From positions 7,703,930 to 7,767,929 of the forward strand of contig JASSKH010000007.1 of assembly GCA_031763025.1 (NCBI GenBank): 64,000 nucleotides of DNA, given 5' to 3'. Shown piece by piece: positions 35,101 through 63,446 of this stretch. Below the pieces are notes generated by a model that did no database searches, was not told the DNA's origin, and was given only the letters and a program-made list of their open reading frames with translations. Every line of letters starts with the position of its first letter. Position 1 is the first letter of the stretch. Source of the DNA: Macrocystis pyrifera. Lineage: Eukaryota > Sar > Phaeophyceae > Laminariales > Laminariaceae. Both the position numbers and the translations under genes were made by a program.

Positions 35101-37906
35101 CGGCGGGGCCGCCACCGCCAGCATTGAGGAAACCGTCAAAACCTGCTGCGATAACGTCCAGAAACGCCTGCAAAAGGAATTCGATCGAAATCTCGACATC
35201 TTCGATCGTTACGTCAAGAAGAACGTGTCCGCCGCTACGACGGTGACCTCCCCCTCTAGGAGAGCATCAACCACTGGGGGGAGGGGGCATAACAGTGGAG
35301 CTACGTCTGGAGGGAGCGCGGGGGCAGGGGTGGAGGCGGGGGCGGGACAAGCCGCAACAACAACAGCCGATGGTGTTGGCGGCGGGCAAGATCGGTTGCC
35401 CTCCTCAACGACGGAGGGGGGGGGGCAGGATTCGTGGATACTAGAGGTGTCGGAAGAAACGCCGCCGAAGCGATTGGAAGAGGAGGAGGAGCTTGACGCG
35501 GAAATCCAGCACCTGCGAAAACGGCGACGGAAGGTGAGTGGGTGTCGAGATTGTTTTTTTTACTCTCTGGCGAGGGCGTGCATCACGGTAAAAGCCAGAG
35601 TCTTCTGTGGTCTTTTTTTGGGTATATACGTGTACAAACATTTGTGTTTTCGAGGTCGAGTTCTCGGGGAGAAGGTGTCCACTGCTTCGAAACGGCATGC
35701 TCGCGGGGTGTGTGCTTCTAATTTGGTGTATGGTATCGTTTGCTGCTGTGGCGGGTACGAAGTCTCGAGAAGAAAACTGAGACGAAACTTCCCAGCGTTT
35801 GCTGAAATGTGTCGGAACAACATACTGCGCAGTATTTAAAGGCTGCATGGCTGCTGTCGTCGAGGAGCTGGGGATTGCTGGTTGTTTGCTTAAGCGCCTG
35901 TTTTATGAAGTGCAGGGACATACGCGTTAGGTTATTAGTCTGTGTAGCGTCGCGTTCGTTGATCGGGATCGGTTTGGCCAAGAGGGTCGAGTAAAAACTA
36001 AAAAAATTAAACCAGTGGAGGGACGTTTGGTATGTATTTCTCGTGCACACGTCTCGTCTAAATGTTCTTCTGCCTTCCTTGAGGCCACGACGTGGGTACA
36101 CAGCTACTCATGTGGGCACTTCTTCGTTGACGATAAAACTGCCAAAGTTACGCCCCGACGGCATCAAAACGTACCTCACCCCGAACATATCATGATCTAT
36201 CTATCTACAGATAGATCATCTATATAGTTCCTCACCTGCCGTTGTGAGAGGTTGTGCAGGATCTGCCTTGTAGGGCAGATCCAACCGAGGAAACGTGTGC
36301 TAGGTCGTGCAGAAATATACGGGTCCCGCCCGGCAACATGAAGTAGATCATGCATGCGGTGGGAATGGTCTGTCCGAGGTGTGAAACGTGCCCCAGAAAA
36401 TACAAACTCAAAAGGCACAGCCCAAGCGCGTTGCCGAGTACTCTAAGAGGTACCCTCCGAGCCGGGCACTATTACTTGGGGCCGCAGTAAATAGGACCTA
36501 CGGTGCACACAAAAACCTATGCCTTTAGCTACTTTTTCACTACGAATATTAGGTCCTGTTTACTATGGTTCCCCGTAATAGTAACATTGGCGTCGAAATT
36601 CACGCGAGGGGGGGCTCTACGACGTACTCTTGTTATGTCGTAAGTCGTTCTCCCAGCTCTAGAGCATTACAGCTGACTGAAAGTCAAGTGGAGTTCCTGT
36701 TACAATGTACACAATAAGCCGCTTTCTACTCTGTACGGCATTTGTCACGGTACCACGGCACGGCCGTTACATCTTCGCTGAAGGCGTTCATTCAAGCAAC
36801 AAACAGTTGATCCCCGTGCTTGTACGGGTCCGCAGGTCGATAGAGATGGCGCGCGCATGCCACGACAGCAGACCCCTCTTTGTTCATGAGGCACCCGTGT
36901 CTATCGTGTTCCTTTTATTCGACCTTCTTGTGTTTTTTTTTCCCGTTCGTCATCATTGTGCACCTCCTCTCCCCTGTGCACGCGCCGCGGAAATACCTCT
37001 CTTGTAGGGTTTGCGGCTATACGCGGCGATGGTGCGGAAGGGGGCTCGGGATACGGCGGTGCTGCAGGACGTTAACGACTACGTGGAGGCGCTCCAGATG
37101 GGCGTGTCGAGCTCGTTCGACGACAACGGACTGACGCCGGTGCCGGCGAAGGTTCAGGAAGCGGTGCAGTCGTGCGCGGAGCTGAGGGTGACGGCGGACC
37201 GAGCGCAAGGTGCGGCGGGGGTACTACAAACAGCCGGTGGTTGGAATAATGTCGCTCGGCCTCGGCCTGCCCTCGCCTCTTTTTTTTCGCGTCTTGGTTA
37301 TCGGGTGCGCGCATGCGTGCTCGCGCGTGTTATCAAAGCGCTTAGTGAAGGTCTTTATTCGTCGTTTTTTGCGCGATGGCGGACGGGAGCGGGGATGGGT
37401 GTTTTTGAGTCAGCTTGCTTCTGACGTTTTTTTTTTTCGGCGACCCCGGCCCCCGTAGATTCGGCGCCTTTTGTTTTGTCCTATCTATCGCCAGACACAA
37501 CTTTAATTTTGTGTACTGTTGGCTCTGGTGCTCCTCGTGCTACAGTAGAGGCTGTACAGCGTACAGCAGTATATAGCTCTGTCTGTTTGCTTCGCGTCTC
37601 AAAGATACACCGGGTAGCAGCGTTTTATACCTGTTGCTTCTTGCTTCGCGTCTTGAAGATACACTGAGCCTCAAGTTTTCAGAATTTCTCCCTCCGCGCT
37701 CATAACCTCACCCTTTCCGTCTGCCACGAATTTTCCTTGCCTGCGCACGAATGAAAGATCTCATAAGACGAGTGGAGCGCCAAGTCCAAGGGAGCGCAGA
37801 AAACGGGTCGATGGCCGGTGGAAGCAGCGGCGGCTCGGGCGCCGACGCGGCCCCGCCTGCGCCGCGTGACTTGCAGGCGATGTTCCAACGATCAAGCGAG
37901 AAACAG
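29123..37906 (+). CDS. MIS12-like kinetochore protein
   Basis: Five exons with GT-AG borders and consistent phases: 29123-29186, 29347-29528, 35069-35533, 37008-37209, 37758-37906, about 354 residues. MIS12/MTW1 is a core of the kinetochore complex that links the centromere to microtubule binders. The N-terminal pattern fits that family: TVYDYVDDNLAEAMDDMERE (exon 2), then IEETVKTCCDNVQKRLQKEF and DRNLDIFDRYVKKNV (exon 3). A Gly/Ala/Thr-rich insertion follows, then coiled coil (LEEEEELDAEIQHLRKRRRK). Exon 4 adds DVNDYVEALQMG and EAVQSCAELRVTADRAQ; exon 5 adds DLIRRVERQ. The usual proline after the first helices is not obvious. The end is unresolved: the frame after 37906 runs to a stop at 37948, or a terminal exon (perhaps after an AG near 38110-38150) is spliced on. 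Intron 2 is 5.5 kb. Assignment rests on pattern, not alignment. Confidence 0.6.
29918..29962. repeat. Short dispersed repeat, copy 1 of 2
   Basis: GGTTCCCCTCCCGGAGGTGC followed by CTAGGGGAGTGGCGCAAGAAC. The second copy is at 32678-32722. Both lie in MIS12-like intron 2, about 2.75 kb apart. Confidence 0.55.
30395..31105. repeat. Degenerate minisatellite rich in GCGAGTACT / CGCAGTA
   Basis: Imperfect units built from CCGCAGTA, GAACCCCGAGATACT and GCGAGTACTG recur throughout in one direction. No fixed period can be read by eye. The bias keeps a long minus-strand frame open (30124-31251), but that frame shows no domain and I do not treat it as a gene. It sits in MIS12-like intron 2. Confidence 0.6.
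31880..34610. repeat. Duplicated module of an unknown mobile element
   Basis: A block of about 200 bp at 32206-32405 (CCTCTCGTACTGAAACCAGG, GGATCGCGCC, CTTGGCGTTTTGCC, AGTGCTCGTACGAAGAGA) recurs at 34396-34602. Upstream parts (CAGCCACAGCAGTACA, CACACGCACG, TGCTGTTTG, CTACCTGGTA) recur near 31995-32110, 33705-33860 and 34215-34330. At least three partial copies of one old element are stacked in MIS12-like intron 2. No terminal repeats could be fixed. Confidence 0.55.
34008..34213. mobile_element. Two TA-flanked MITEs, one nested in the other
   Basis: An outer copy (34008 to 34213, ends TATTACGGTGGTCCATAG and CTATGGTCCCCCGTAATAG) is interrupted within its ACTAACAATATTT core by a complete inner copy at 34075-34186 (TATTACGGGGGTCCATAG ... 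ATAGACCCCCGTAATA). The inner copy is flanked by TA, consistent with insertion at TA. Confidence 0.85.
36190..36390. repeat. Dispersed repeat family, copy 2 of 3
   Basis: CTATCTATCTACAGATAGAT start, then GCAGATCCAACCGAGGAAAC, a GCCCGGCAACATGA box and GTGGGAATGGTCTGTCC, in the same order as the copies at 9283 and 55050. Confidence 0.65.
36470..36580. mobile_element. TA-flanked MITE copy
   Basis: Left end TATTACTTGGGGCCGCAG, right end ACTATGGTTCCCCGTAATA, with the AAAACCTAT core. Both termini have one or two changes. Confidence 0.8.
36595..36865. repeat. Repeat copy lacking the hAT-like insertion
   Basis: GGGGGGGCTCTACGACGTAC, TCGTTCTCCCAGCTCT, CACGGCCGTTACAT, TTCAAGCAACAA and GCAGGTCGATAGAG occur in this order, as they do at 39515-39772 plus 40589-40625. 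Here GTTGATCCCCGTGCTTGTACG runs straight through, whereas the other copy is split by the 808-bp element after GATTAATC. Confidence 0.7.
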
Positions 37907-39139
37907 GTTGTTGGGGGGCGCTGCGGACTATTCCGCGCTAGAGGCTAGGCTAAAGGGATAGATGGGGATAATCGGGAGAGGGGGGACAGGGTGGGCGGCA
38001 TTGGTTTCGTTCCTGTAGGGCACGCGTGCTTCTCTTTACTGGAGGCGTTTCTGTCCCTTTTTTTCTGTGTGTTTGTGCTGCTCTTTTTTTTTCCCCGCCT
38101 CGTGTTTTTTTGTGTAGACGACTCTGTTGTGTACAAGTATTTCAGCAGACGGTAATGGTTGTCTTGTCCTCCTTTGTCAAGAAAAGTAAGGTGGCGATGG
38201 TAGAACAAGGCGAAGAACGACAACGAGCACGCCAAGTTCGATCGTTTAGGGGAATCATACGAAGGATTGCCTTATCTTTTGGTTGAGCGGCCTTCTCGTC
38301 CTTGCGCGTTTAGGCCACCCAAGTTGTGCTTTTTTGTTTTCCCAGTGTTCGCGGGGTTTGCCGCTGCGCGGATGGTGGAGGGCGGATGCTCGTTCGCGTG
38401 GGACATTCCGTTCTGATGCGGCACGTTTAGACTGCAGGCTTTTGTCTATAACTATCGTATGCGCTGCTGCTCGCCCTGTAAGTACAGTAGCTCTGAAGCC
38501 TTTCTCGTTTACTCACTCACGTCGTTACGACGTGTATACGGTGGCGAAAGAGGGTGGCGTCCTTGGCAGCCTCAAGGGGGGTGCTGTTCGTGAGGTCGGG
38601 TGGTGGCGGGTGTGTTTTTTTTTTTCACGTTTGATGTACGGAGCTATGTACTACGCTGTTGTTGTAGCGCTGTCCTTATATGCACACCTGATGCGTGGTG
38701 GCGTCCAGTCTCGTAGTGGTGTGCTCCTGTCCGTTACGCAACTGGCGGCTGGCATTCGACGAGGAGGGTGTACGAATGTAATAATGTTCTCGCTGTAGCC
38801 CTTCTTTTTTTTATTCCAGAGCTTACCTTGAACTCTGAAACAATATCATCATGGTACACATACATGCATGTATATATATGTTGGTGTAGAGTTTCACCTA
38901 TTTACCATTAATCTTGTTTGCTTACGGCGTTTTCTCGTGGCCCGACGACGACTAACAACGTACACTACGTCTTTCGGCGTGGGTATCAGTGTCTCGCGGC
39001 AGGTGCCTCCTACCAGCCTACGAGGTACAGGGCGCGCGTGTGCCATATCTTGATATTTTCGGAGTGTATCCGGTTTGGCCGGGCTTCGACAGAAGGATTG
39101 ACGTCGACACTATTTTTTTTTTTTATAAATTTTGAAATA

Positions 39140-39198
39140 CGTCAGCTGTGAGTTCGACTGATTAAATAGTTGATACTCAACTTTGCAAGCTGCGTAAT
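39140..39198. repeat. 70-bp dispersed repeat, copy 2 of 4
   Basis: CGTCAGCTGTGAGTTCGAC ... GATACTCAACTTTGCAAGC then TGCGTAA. Same family as 17024, 49354 and 63527. Confidence 0.65.
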
Positions 39199-39772
39199 AC
39201 GCCTCGTCTATATTCCATTATTGTAAAACTCTTCATTACCTGATACATCCGAGTATATTTCTGCCGGGAAAAGTCCCAGGCGGCCGAGGTTAGGATCTAG
39301 GTTTTGTATTGCAGCCATTGTCGGAGCTGGCTCGATGAAAATCCATACATGCATGTTTGTGGGCTCTTTCTCGTATTACAGGTATGTACGAGTATTGTAT
39401 GTGGAGATTAGAGATGGGATCCATTACCGCGCGTTTCATTGTTTATGTGTGAATCACATGCAACATGTGTGGTGATAATACGGTATGTGCTGACACTAAA
39501 ACTCCGAAGCCCACTGGGGGGGGGCTCTACGACGTACGTACACTCTTCTTGTTATATCGTAAGTTGTTCTCCCAGCTCTGGAGCAATCCAACCGACAGAA
39601 AGGCACTGGAGAGCTCCTGTTACGGTGTACCTGGTCGGTGACGTAGGTGGATGCGATGGTCCACAGCAGAACACAATTTTAATCCATTTTCTACTCTGTA
39701 TGGCATTTACCACAGCACGGCCGTTACATTTTCGCTGATTTAATTCAAGCAACAACGAACGAACGATTAATC

Positions 39773-40580
39773 CAGGGCTTTTCGCGGGTCATGACCCGAC
39801 CCGCGGGTCGGGTCACGGGCTGTTCAAAATGTCACAGGTCGGGTCGGGTCGGGTCAGGAAGTGGTCAAAATCTCACGGGTCGGGTCGGGTCGGGTCAAGA
39901 GGTTTTCAAATCTCACGGGTCGGGTCGGGTCGGGTCAAGAGGTGGTGAAAAGCTCACGGGTCGGGTCAGGTCATGACCCGCGAGAAACGGGTCACTCGCG
40001 GGTCGGGCCAGCGTGACCCGCGAGTTCTTTTCCGCTGACCCGCGCATCCGGCCCGCGGACCTGACACTCAAAGTACTTCCAGCTCTCTTACTCAAAGGCT
40101 TTTCTCGTACAAATACCCAATAATACTCCTTTGGAATCTTATTCAAACATTAAAACACTGTCGAAATCCATATACGCATGCCCGCATCCATCCATAACCA
40201 CTACAGCCAGGCCACATATCGCTTGTGGGCACAAAAATTAATATTAAATTGTTTTTGAAGTATCGACCCACGGGTCGGATCCGCAGGTCGGACCTGCGGG
40301 TCAAGATAAATAGTCTCGCGGGTCAAGGTGACTTGACCCGCGTGAAACCCGTGTCTCACGGGTCAATCCGAAGGTGGCGGGTCGGGTCGGGTCGGGTCAG
40401 GATATTTTCAAATCTCACGGGTCGGGTCGGGTCGGGTCAACAACTTTTTTAATCTCGCGGGTCGGGTCGGGTCGGGTCGGGTCAAGAAGCTTTCAAAATT
40501 TCGCGGGTCGGGTCGGGTAAGCTGACCCGACCCGACCCGACCCGACCCGTGAGATTTGACCTGACCCGCGAAAAGCCCTG
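39773..40580. mobile_element. hAT-like non-autonomous foldback element built of GGGTC repeats
   Basis: Exact 18-bp terminal inverted repeats CAGGGCTTTTCGCGGGTC, flanked on both sides by the same 8 bp GATTAATC (39765-39772 and 40581-40588). An 8-bp duplication and CAGGG ends are typical of hAT transposons. Each arm consists mainly of tandem GGGTC (left) or its mirrored array (right), spaced by CACGGGTCGGGTCGGGTC blocks. The middle (about 40060-40250) is unrelated A/T-rich DNA without a transposase, so the element would need one from elsewhere. A related empty site lies at 36595-36865. Confidence 0.85.
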
Positions 40581-42694
40581 GATTAATCCCCGTACTCGTA
40601 CGTATTGCAGGTCGATAGAGTTGGCGCATACGAAGAAGAGTCGTGTGATGTGACACGCAGCGTATGTATGTATACCTGGTACATCACGCAGCGCCATGAA
40701 TCACGAACACATAATAAGCTCCCATCCTGAACGTCGCGCCAAGACCTATGATACCGTTTCAGAAGAGTCCGAGAGCTGCCGTTTCGGTCCAAAAAAAAAC
40801 TGCCAAACTATAAAAACGCCTGCGTGACAATCAGAAAACCACCTTCGTGGTAATGCAAGAGGAGCAACAGTTTTAGAGCGCGCAGCAGTGCGACGAGCTC
40901 TGGCTGTGCGCTGAGGCGGGTGGTGTAAAGGGCATGAATGGCTGTGCTTTTGCGTTGACCATCGCACTGCTTCTTGTGGAGCACACATCACTTGCTCATC
41001 TGGAGGCATCTGCACATGTTGAAGGTGAACGCATGAGGGACATAAATGGTTTCTTTCTCCTGAACCGATGGTTAGTATGATACCCTATGTCCGGATACTT
41101 AAGAAACGTTTTTTTATTCAAATTAATATTAAAAACACTCTTAAAATTTCGGACATTATCGTCTCCGGGTAACTGCTGCAACAATTGCAAACGTTTCTGT
41201 ACCCCTGGTATATACTGGTGTACCTGTGGGGTACCTTGGAGGCAGTAAAGATAACTGCTGTGTTGAGTATGAGGATACATCATACAATGTCGAAGGGTTA
41301 TAACTCTGTGCAGGCAGGCAGGTGTAGGGGGAAATGTAACCGGAGGACTCAACGCGTGTTTTGAGATGCAGCGAACAATTCGCCTGTCCGACCCCTGTCC
41401 TTGTCAAGTCGAGGCAGTCGAACTGCGAGGCTGCGAGGGCTGGGTGCCGCTTTCGATGAGTCGAAATCGAGTCAATAATACGTGCTGCTGCTGCTGTCTG
41501 CGTTGTCGATCTGCTCTTCGTCGTATTATACCTCTGTTAGAAAGTACACATCTGGCATTACCAGTATATACGTACAGCACATTGGATGACACTCGTACCC
41601 GCGCTCAACGAAAAAAACTCTCGTGGTGCCGCCACTCCTCCTGTGATGACAAAGCTACAGCATTTATTTGTTCGTGGTGCGAGCTGGGCCAGCCGAGGTG
41701 CTGCCAAATCTGTTGATTGTCCACGCCCCGCTCGATACTACTATTTACGATACGTATCTGGATGCGATTTTTTCACGGTGTTGATCATGCACCAACCCAC
41801 GAATGGGAAGCAAGCCCTTCTTTTTCTTTTTTTTTGTTCGAGAGATACAAGGATAAGACCGATACAAAGATCCGGAAAAATACAAAAGCGACCGTAATAA
41901 CTTATCTGAAAAAAAAGGGGGGCTCGCTTTCCGTTTGTTTGCATATGTCGTGCAAATTTTCAGGTCGAAACTCGCAAATTTGAATTTGGCATCGCAGAAC
42001 AACAAAAAATTATCGTAATTACTTGTGTTGTGTATACAAATCGTGTTTTGGCGACATCTCTTGATGGGTGGCGAAGTGGACGCTGAAACTAATATCGGTC
42101 TGCTCGTAGGGTCTTCAGCTATGCCTCAACCAATTTTCGCCCTGATCGGGAACGACGATTTTTTTTTTACGAATTTTGTGTTGGAAAAAAAGTTGGTGTT
42201 TTTGAGTTTTCGCCAATATCTCGTCGAGATCGAGTCGAAATATAAAAATGTTTTAATTTTAATATCCTTTTTTTCTGCGCGTGCGGTGTTGTGTCAGGGT
42301 TAGTGCCTCCAAATTTCAAGTCCTAATTCGCAGTGGTTCACGACATACTACGACGTGCCGATGGTTTATCCACTTTTTGGCTGGCCCAGCTCGTACATGG
42401 TATTGTTTTGGCGAATGAGTGCGGCTACGTATTTACGTGCCGTATATCACGCAAAGGTAACATACCCCCTGTGTGGGCTAAATCTCTTGGCCAGTTTCTC
42501 AGCGTCAAGGGGGCGAGGCAAACACAACGAGAAGGGTGACTTATACGAGGTGCATCTAGTCCGATCACCCTTTCCCTTGTCGAGAAAATCAGCTCGGAAA
42601 ACTGTCCGAGGGGGTGTACTAATGTGTTATCTTGTCTTCCGTGTTACGCGGTGGGCAATCTCCGGAGCTGAGGAGATATGTCGATATGTTGACG

Positions 42695-42695
<1 letters not shown>

Positions 42696-42731
<36 letters not shown>

Positions 42732-42732
42732 A
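42696..42732. repeat. CAG trinucleotide run
   Basis: About twelve uninterrupted CAG units, 155 bp upstream of the assumed start of the membrane-protein gene. In one frame it would encode poly-Gln, but I do not see it within a convincing exon. Confidence 0.75.
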
Positions 42733-42886
42733 CGTCATTGTGAGGTATCGAGAAGACACACCACCGCGCTGTAGGAGTAGGTAGTGGACACCCGCTTATG
42801 AGTGCACAGAAGTGTCGTAAACGAAGCAGGCTGACTGCAGCGAGCGGTGCCGAGGTCGTCGCAATCGTCTCCGCTCGTCGACAACC

Positions 42887-45232
42887 ATGACCCGTCACCT
42901 TGCCACACACTTTCACCTCGTCCGGTACGTTGCTCTGCGCGCACACAAATCTGCCGTCGTCGCCGAACCTGCAGCTTCCGGCGTGGGCCGCACTGCCTTC
43001 GCCGACCTCGGTGACGATGTGATGGAAGAACTGGCGCGAGACTTCGAACGAGAGCTTGACGTCATGGCAGACGAGCTGCAAACAGTAGCAGTAGTGGCGG
43101 AAGCGACCGCTTCTCCCGCAGATGGGTGCAGCAGCGGTGAGGACGTCCATCGTGCGCTCGACGACCAAGAACTTCGGGCTCTGTTCGAGGAATTGGAGAG
43201 TTGTGGTGATGGAAAGGGCGCCGTTGCCAGGGTGGCCGGTGCGATGACAACCAAGTCACCCATCGACCCAGCAGCACGTGGGCGTGAGCGTAGCAGCGCG
43301 AGAACCCGCCGCGGGCAAGAAAAGAGGCGGAAGCGACGGCGTCGCACACTACGCCGAACGCCATCAGTCCGAGGCAGTCGATCACGACACGAAAGCAGCA
43401 GCACCACCATCACCAGAACGACGACCGGCAGACTCGCTCGCCACTGCCGCGGCGCGGACGGTCGATCGGCTGCCGGAGCTACTAATAATCGATCGTCGGC
43501 GCTTCGACATCGATCCAGGGCCGTCAGCAAGAGTGCGCCGTCTAGCGCGATTGGCTCCTTGGGCGCAACAGGTACGGCGAGGAGGAGAGTGGCGACAGCG
43601 ACAACGTCTACAGCTACGGGTCCCCGTCGCGCTGCACCCCGCGGTAGGACCGGTGTAAACGCACGGTCCGCTTCGGCTGTCCAGCAGCAGCGGCAGCGGC
43701 GAATGCGGTATGTTGGTGTTGGCGACCACCGCAGCAGTCGCGACTTTCTGAAGGCGACAGCGGCGGCGGCAGCGGTGGGAACGGGAGACTTGCCGAAACG
43801 GGGCTCGGAAGGGTCCCGACTTCGGCGCTTGCGGGACGGCGTGTTGCTCACGGCCGCGATTGTGACGGTGTTGTCGACTACGGCGTCGGGGCGATGGTGG
43901 CCGCGGCCGCTGGTGCTTGTGGCGGTGCCGGTCGTGCATGCTTTGGTGACGTGGATGGCGAACACCGTCCGACATCCCAATGGGTACGACGCGTTCTGGT
44001 GAGGCGGAGAAGGGGGATTCAATATAATTTTTGTAGCACACAAGGCAACCTATCTTGCCAGCAGTTCCCTTCTACGAGTCACTGTACCCTGCAGTTGTTG
44101 TCAAGCCTGCTTTCGTGAAATTACCTCTGTGTTCAAACGGCTCACATGCCCCCACGCGCTTGGGTTATGAACATCATACTTCACGCCTCTTTTATCTTAC
44201 GTCGTATGTATTCCGACAGTTTTAGGTACACATAATATGTGCCTGGATATATTAATATATAACAAATGATCATGTACACCTATCTGTCATCTGTTAGGAT
44301 GTTAACCCTTTTCTGCCTCCATCCACGTTGTTGGGGACAACTACTTGGAATTAGACCTGAGTCATTTAGCAGCAGTAAAAGGGTAAACTCTGTGTCTGAA
44401 CTCGTGCGGAGACGCGTGCTACGAAAGAGTTAGCGCATTTAATATATATATATATATGACTGCCGGGGGCTCCTTAACCAAAATTTGTTTGAATCTAGTT
44501 CGTTTTTCTGTAATTTTCTTTTTATATCTATGACATGGGATTTTTCATCGGGTTAAGCGTACGTTTTTCTCAAAGTCCGTTTTTGACTGAGTAACAGCAT
44601 GGAGCTCCTCAAGCGAGGAGTCTCCGAAAAAAATAGGGCATCCCTATCGCAGCATGGAATAAAAAAAACGTTTTGTCGCATGCACCGATACGCAATACTC
44701 GTACGACATAGTGCAGCCAATAATGCACGACACAACCGGGCGCAAAACAAACGTGAAGTCTAGTGCTGTCCAGTCGGCGGGTCATGCGATTGCGGACCAG
44801 GTGAAAACGCCAAGCATGTATGTATATACGTAGTGCACACTTTTTTCACGACGATAACCAATTGCGTACGTACTATATACAGCATCCCTCTCTTCACAAC
44901 CTTAACCACTTGCGTACGGTGTTTGAATTTTGGTCGGGCACCTTCGGGCCTCTGGTTACAGAGGCATTACTGTAGACCAACACCTACAGTAGTAGGACAT
45001 TTGCCGTCGCCAACCGCCGAGGTCTCGCACCGTGTAATCAGGCGTTTGTCCTAGTGTTTTGACGGTAACACGTGTACGTGTTATCTATTCGTTCTCTCCG
45101 GGCAGGGATCGCGAGGAGCACCTTCTGGTTGCGATGAAGATCACCGTCCTGCTAGCCTCCGTCATTGGAGTGTACGTCCTAATGATGGCGCTGACCCAAC
45201 CGCTTTCGAGATTGGGCAAGAAACATCATTGA
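42887..45232 (+). CDS. Unknown protein with three C-terminal membrane segments
   Basis: Exons proposed: 42887-43998 and 45106-45232 (GT-AG, the phase rebuilds a Trp codon). I recognise no family. An acidic helical N-terminal part (DVMEELARDFERELDVMADE, ALDDQELRALFEELE) is followed by a basic, Arg-rich middle. The C-terminus has two hydrophobic segments (GVLLTAAIVTVLS, LVLVAVPVVHALVTWM), then a third from the last exon (ITVLLASVIGVYVLMMALTQ) and a basic end KKHH. A basic cytosolic domain with three C-terminal helices loosely recalls ER tail-anchor receptors (GET2/CAML), but no motif proves it. Between about 43250 and 43571 the +1 frame looks more like protein (TVDRLPELLIIDRRRFDID, LARLAPWAQQ) and ends at a CAG|GTACGG donor, so the real model may have another intron or an indel. 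The 5' end is uncertain; a CCTGCAG acceptor lies at about 42966-42972. Confidence 0.5.
44510..44645. repeat. GGAGCTCCTCAAGCGAGGAG repeat, copy 1
   Basis: Blocks CATGGGATT, TTTTTGACTGAGTAACAG, ATGGAGCTCCTCAAGCGAGG and TCCGAAAAAAAT are matched in order at 45520-45670, and a fragment lies at about 6480-6520. It lies in the intron of the membrane-protein gene. Confidence 0.45.
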
Positions 45233-46320
45233 CGGATTTTCTCTTCTATATTCGTAGGCGCGGAGGGAGAAGGGGGGGGGGGGGGGGAGGGGGGGGGGGA
45301 AGTGGCCGCGGAGCGTGTTCCGCGGGGCCACTACGATTCTTACTGCTGAGAGACAGATAGCTTGAAGTCGAATCGGCATCAATGTGCGTCGTGCTATGAC
45401 CCTGTGTACCAGCAACAAATGACGCGTTCTACGATAGAGGTAGAACATTTCCGCTAAAAAAAGTTTCTGAATGACGGGGTTCATTAACCCAACATTATCG
45501 GAATGCCAATCTTGCTTCGAAAAATTACTTTGTCTTGTACTTGGGCCATGGGATTATTCAGCGGAAATGCAATTTGATTTTTGCTGAAGTCGGTTTTCGG
45601 GTGAGGTATGGAGCTACTTAAGGTCAAGTGAGGAGCCTCAGAAATTTTAGGGCGGACCTCTATCGTAGAACGCCTCAAATATAATACTGGTTCGAAGTAC
45701 TAGATTCCGGCCACCCTACAGGGAACTCTCGGGGGTTTTTGTAAGAGGGCTCCGGCCGATTTGTAGCTGGGGAAAAAATTCCATGCCAGCGCTGTGGTGT
45801 CACCGACCTTTCTTGGGAAGAGTTTGCCCGACGGATTTTGCACATTGTGGAAGGCCGATTCGTTCGAGCGCTTATATGGTGAGGGGAAAACAACAACCAA
45901 AAACGAAAAAAACGCCACGCTACGCAGATCTGTCATGCTGAATTTATGGTTCCTTGCACATGCAAGGCGCATTCCATGGCCTAGGTTGTGATCGCTGCAG
46001 GTGAGCGAGGGAATGGGCCGTTTCTATTGGTGGTGAGGTGAAGTAGACCCCCGTTGTCTCCGCCGCCCCCGCGCACCTCCTCCAGGCAGTATCATTCTCC
46101 TCTTTGCTGCCCATTTAAGGTATTCGACAACCCCGCCCCACAAAAATGACGGAATGTCCATCCAGCCAATGGGATGCAAGCGCCATGCTGCACAAGGCCG
46201 GTGAAGTAGGTTCAGAGTCGAGAAAAAAAAAACTAAAAAACATCGGTGCTCTGCTTGCGATCGTTGCGCAGCCGGATGCTGCTCACACGCATGCGAGAGG
46301 TCTTCCTCTTGCGTCGTCCA
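45233..46320. other. Short convergent intergenic region
   Basis: It lies between the stop of the membrane-protein gene and the stop of IFT172, so it holds two 3' UTRs in opposite directions. It contains two adjacent G-tracts (about 45267-45298) and the second copy of the GGAGCTCC-type repeat (45520-45670). No gene is supported. Confidence 0.55.

Positions 46321-63446
<17,126 letters not shown>

Larger units (their letters stand above)
35550..37007. other. MIS12-like intron 3 with several repeats
   Basis: Intron between exons 3 and 4. It contains dispersed-repeat copy 2 (36190-36390), a MITE (36470-36580) and the 36595-36865 repeat that serves as the empty-site partner of the hAT-like element. 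The frame after 35533 stays open to 35839 past the GTGAGTGG donor but loses protein character at once. Confidence 0.6.
37949..42886. other. Region between MIS12-like and membrane-protein genes
   Basis: No supported gene. It may hold the MIS12 terminal exon and 3' UTR at the left, and a 5' exon of the membrane-protein gene at the right. It contains the hAT-like element and its host repeat (39515-40625), a copy of the 70-bp family (39140) and a CAG run just before 42735. Open frames at 38283-38798 and 41366-42303 have no recognisable domain. Confidence 0.5.

Noticed and set aside
42913-44043. 376-codon minus-strand frame opposite the membrane-protein gene
   Set aside because: GC-rich antisense frame with Arg/Ser low complexity; the plus strand has the spliced helices.
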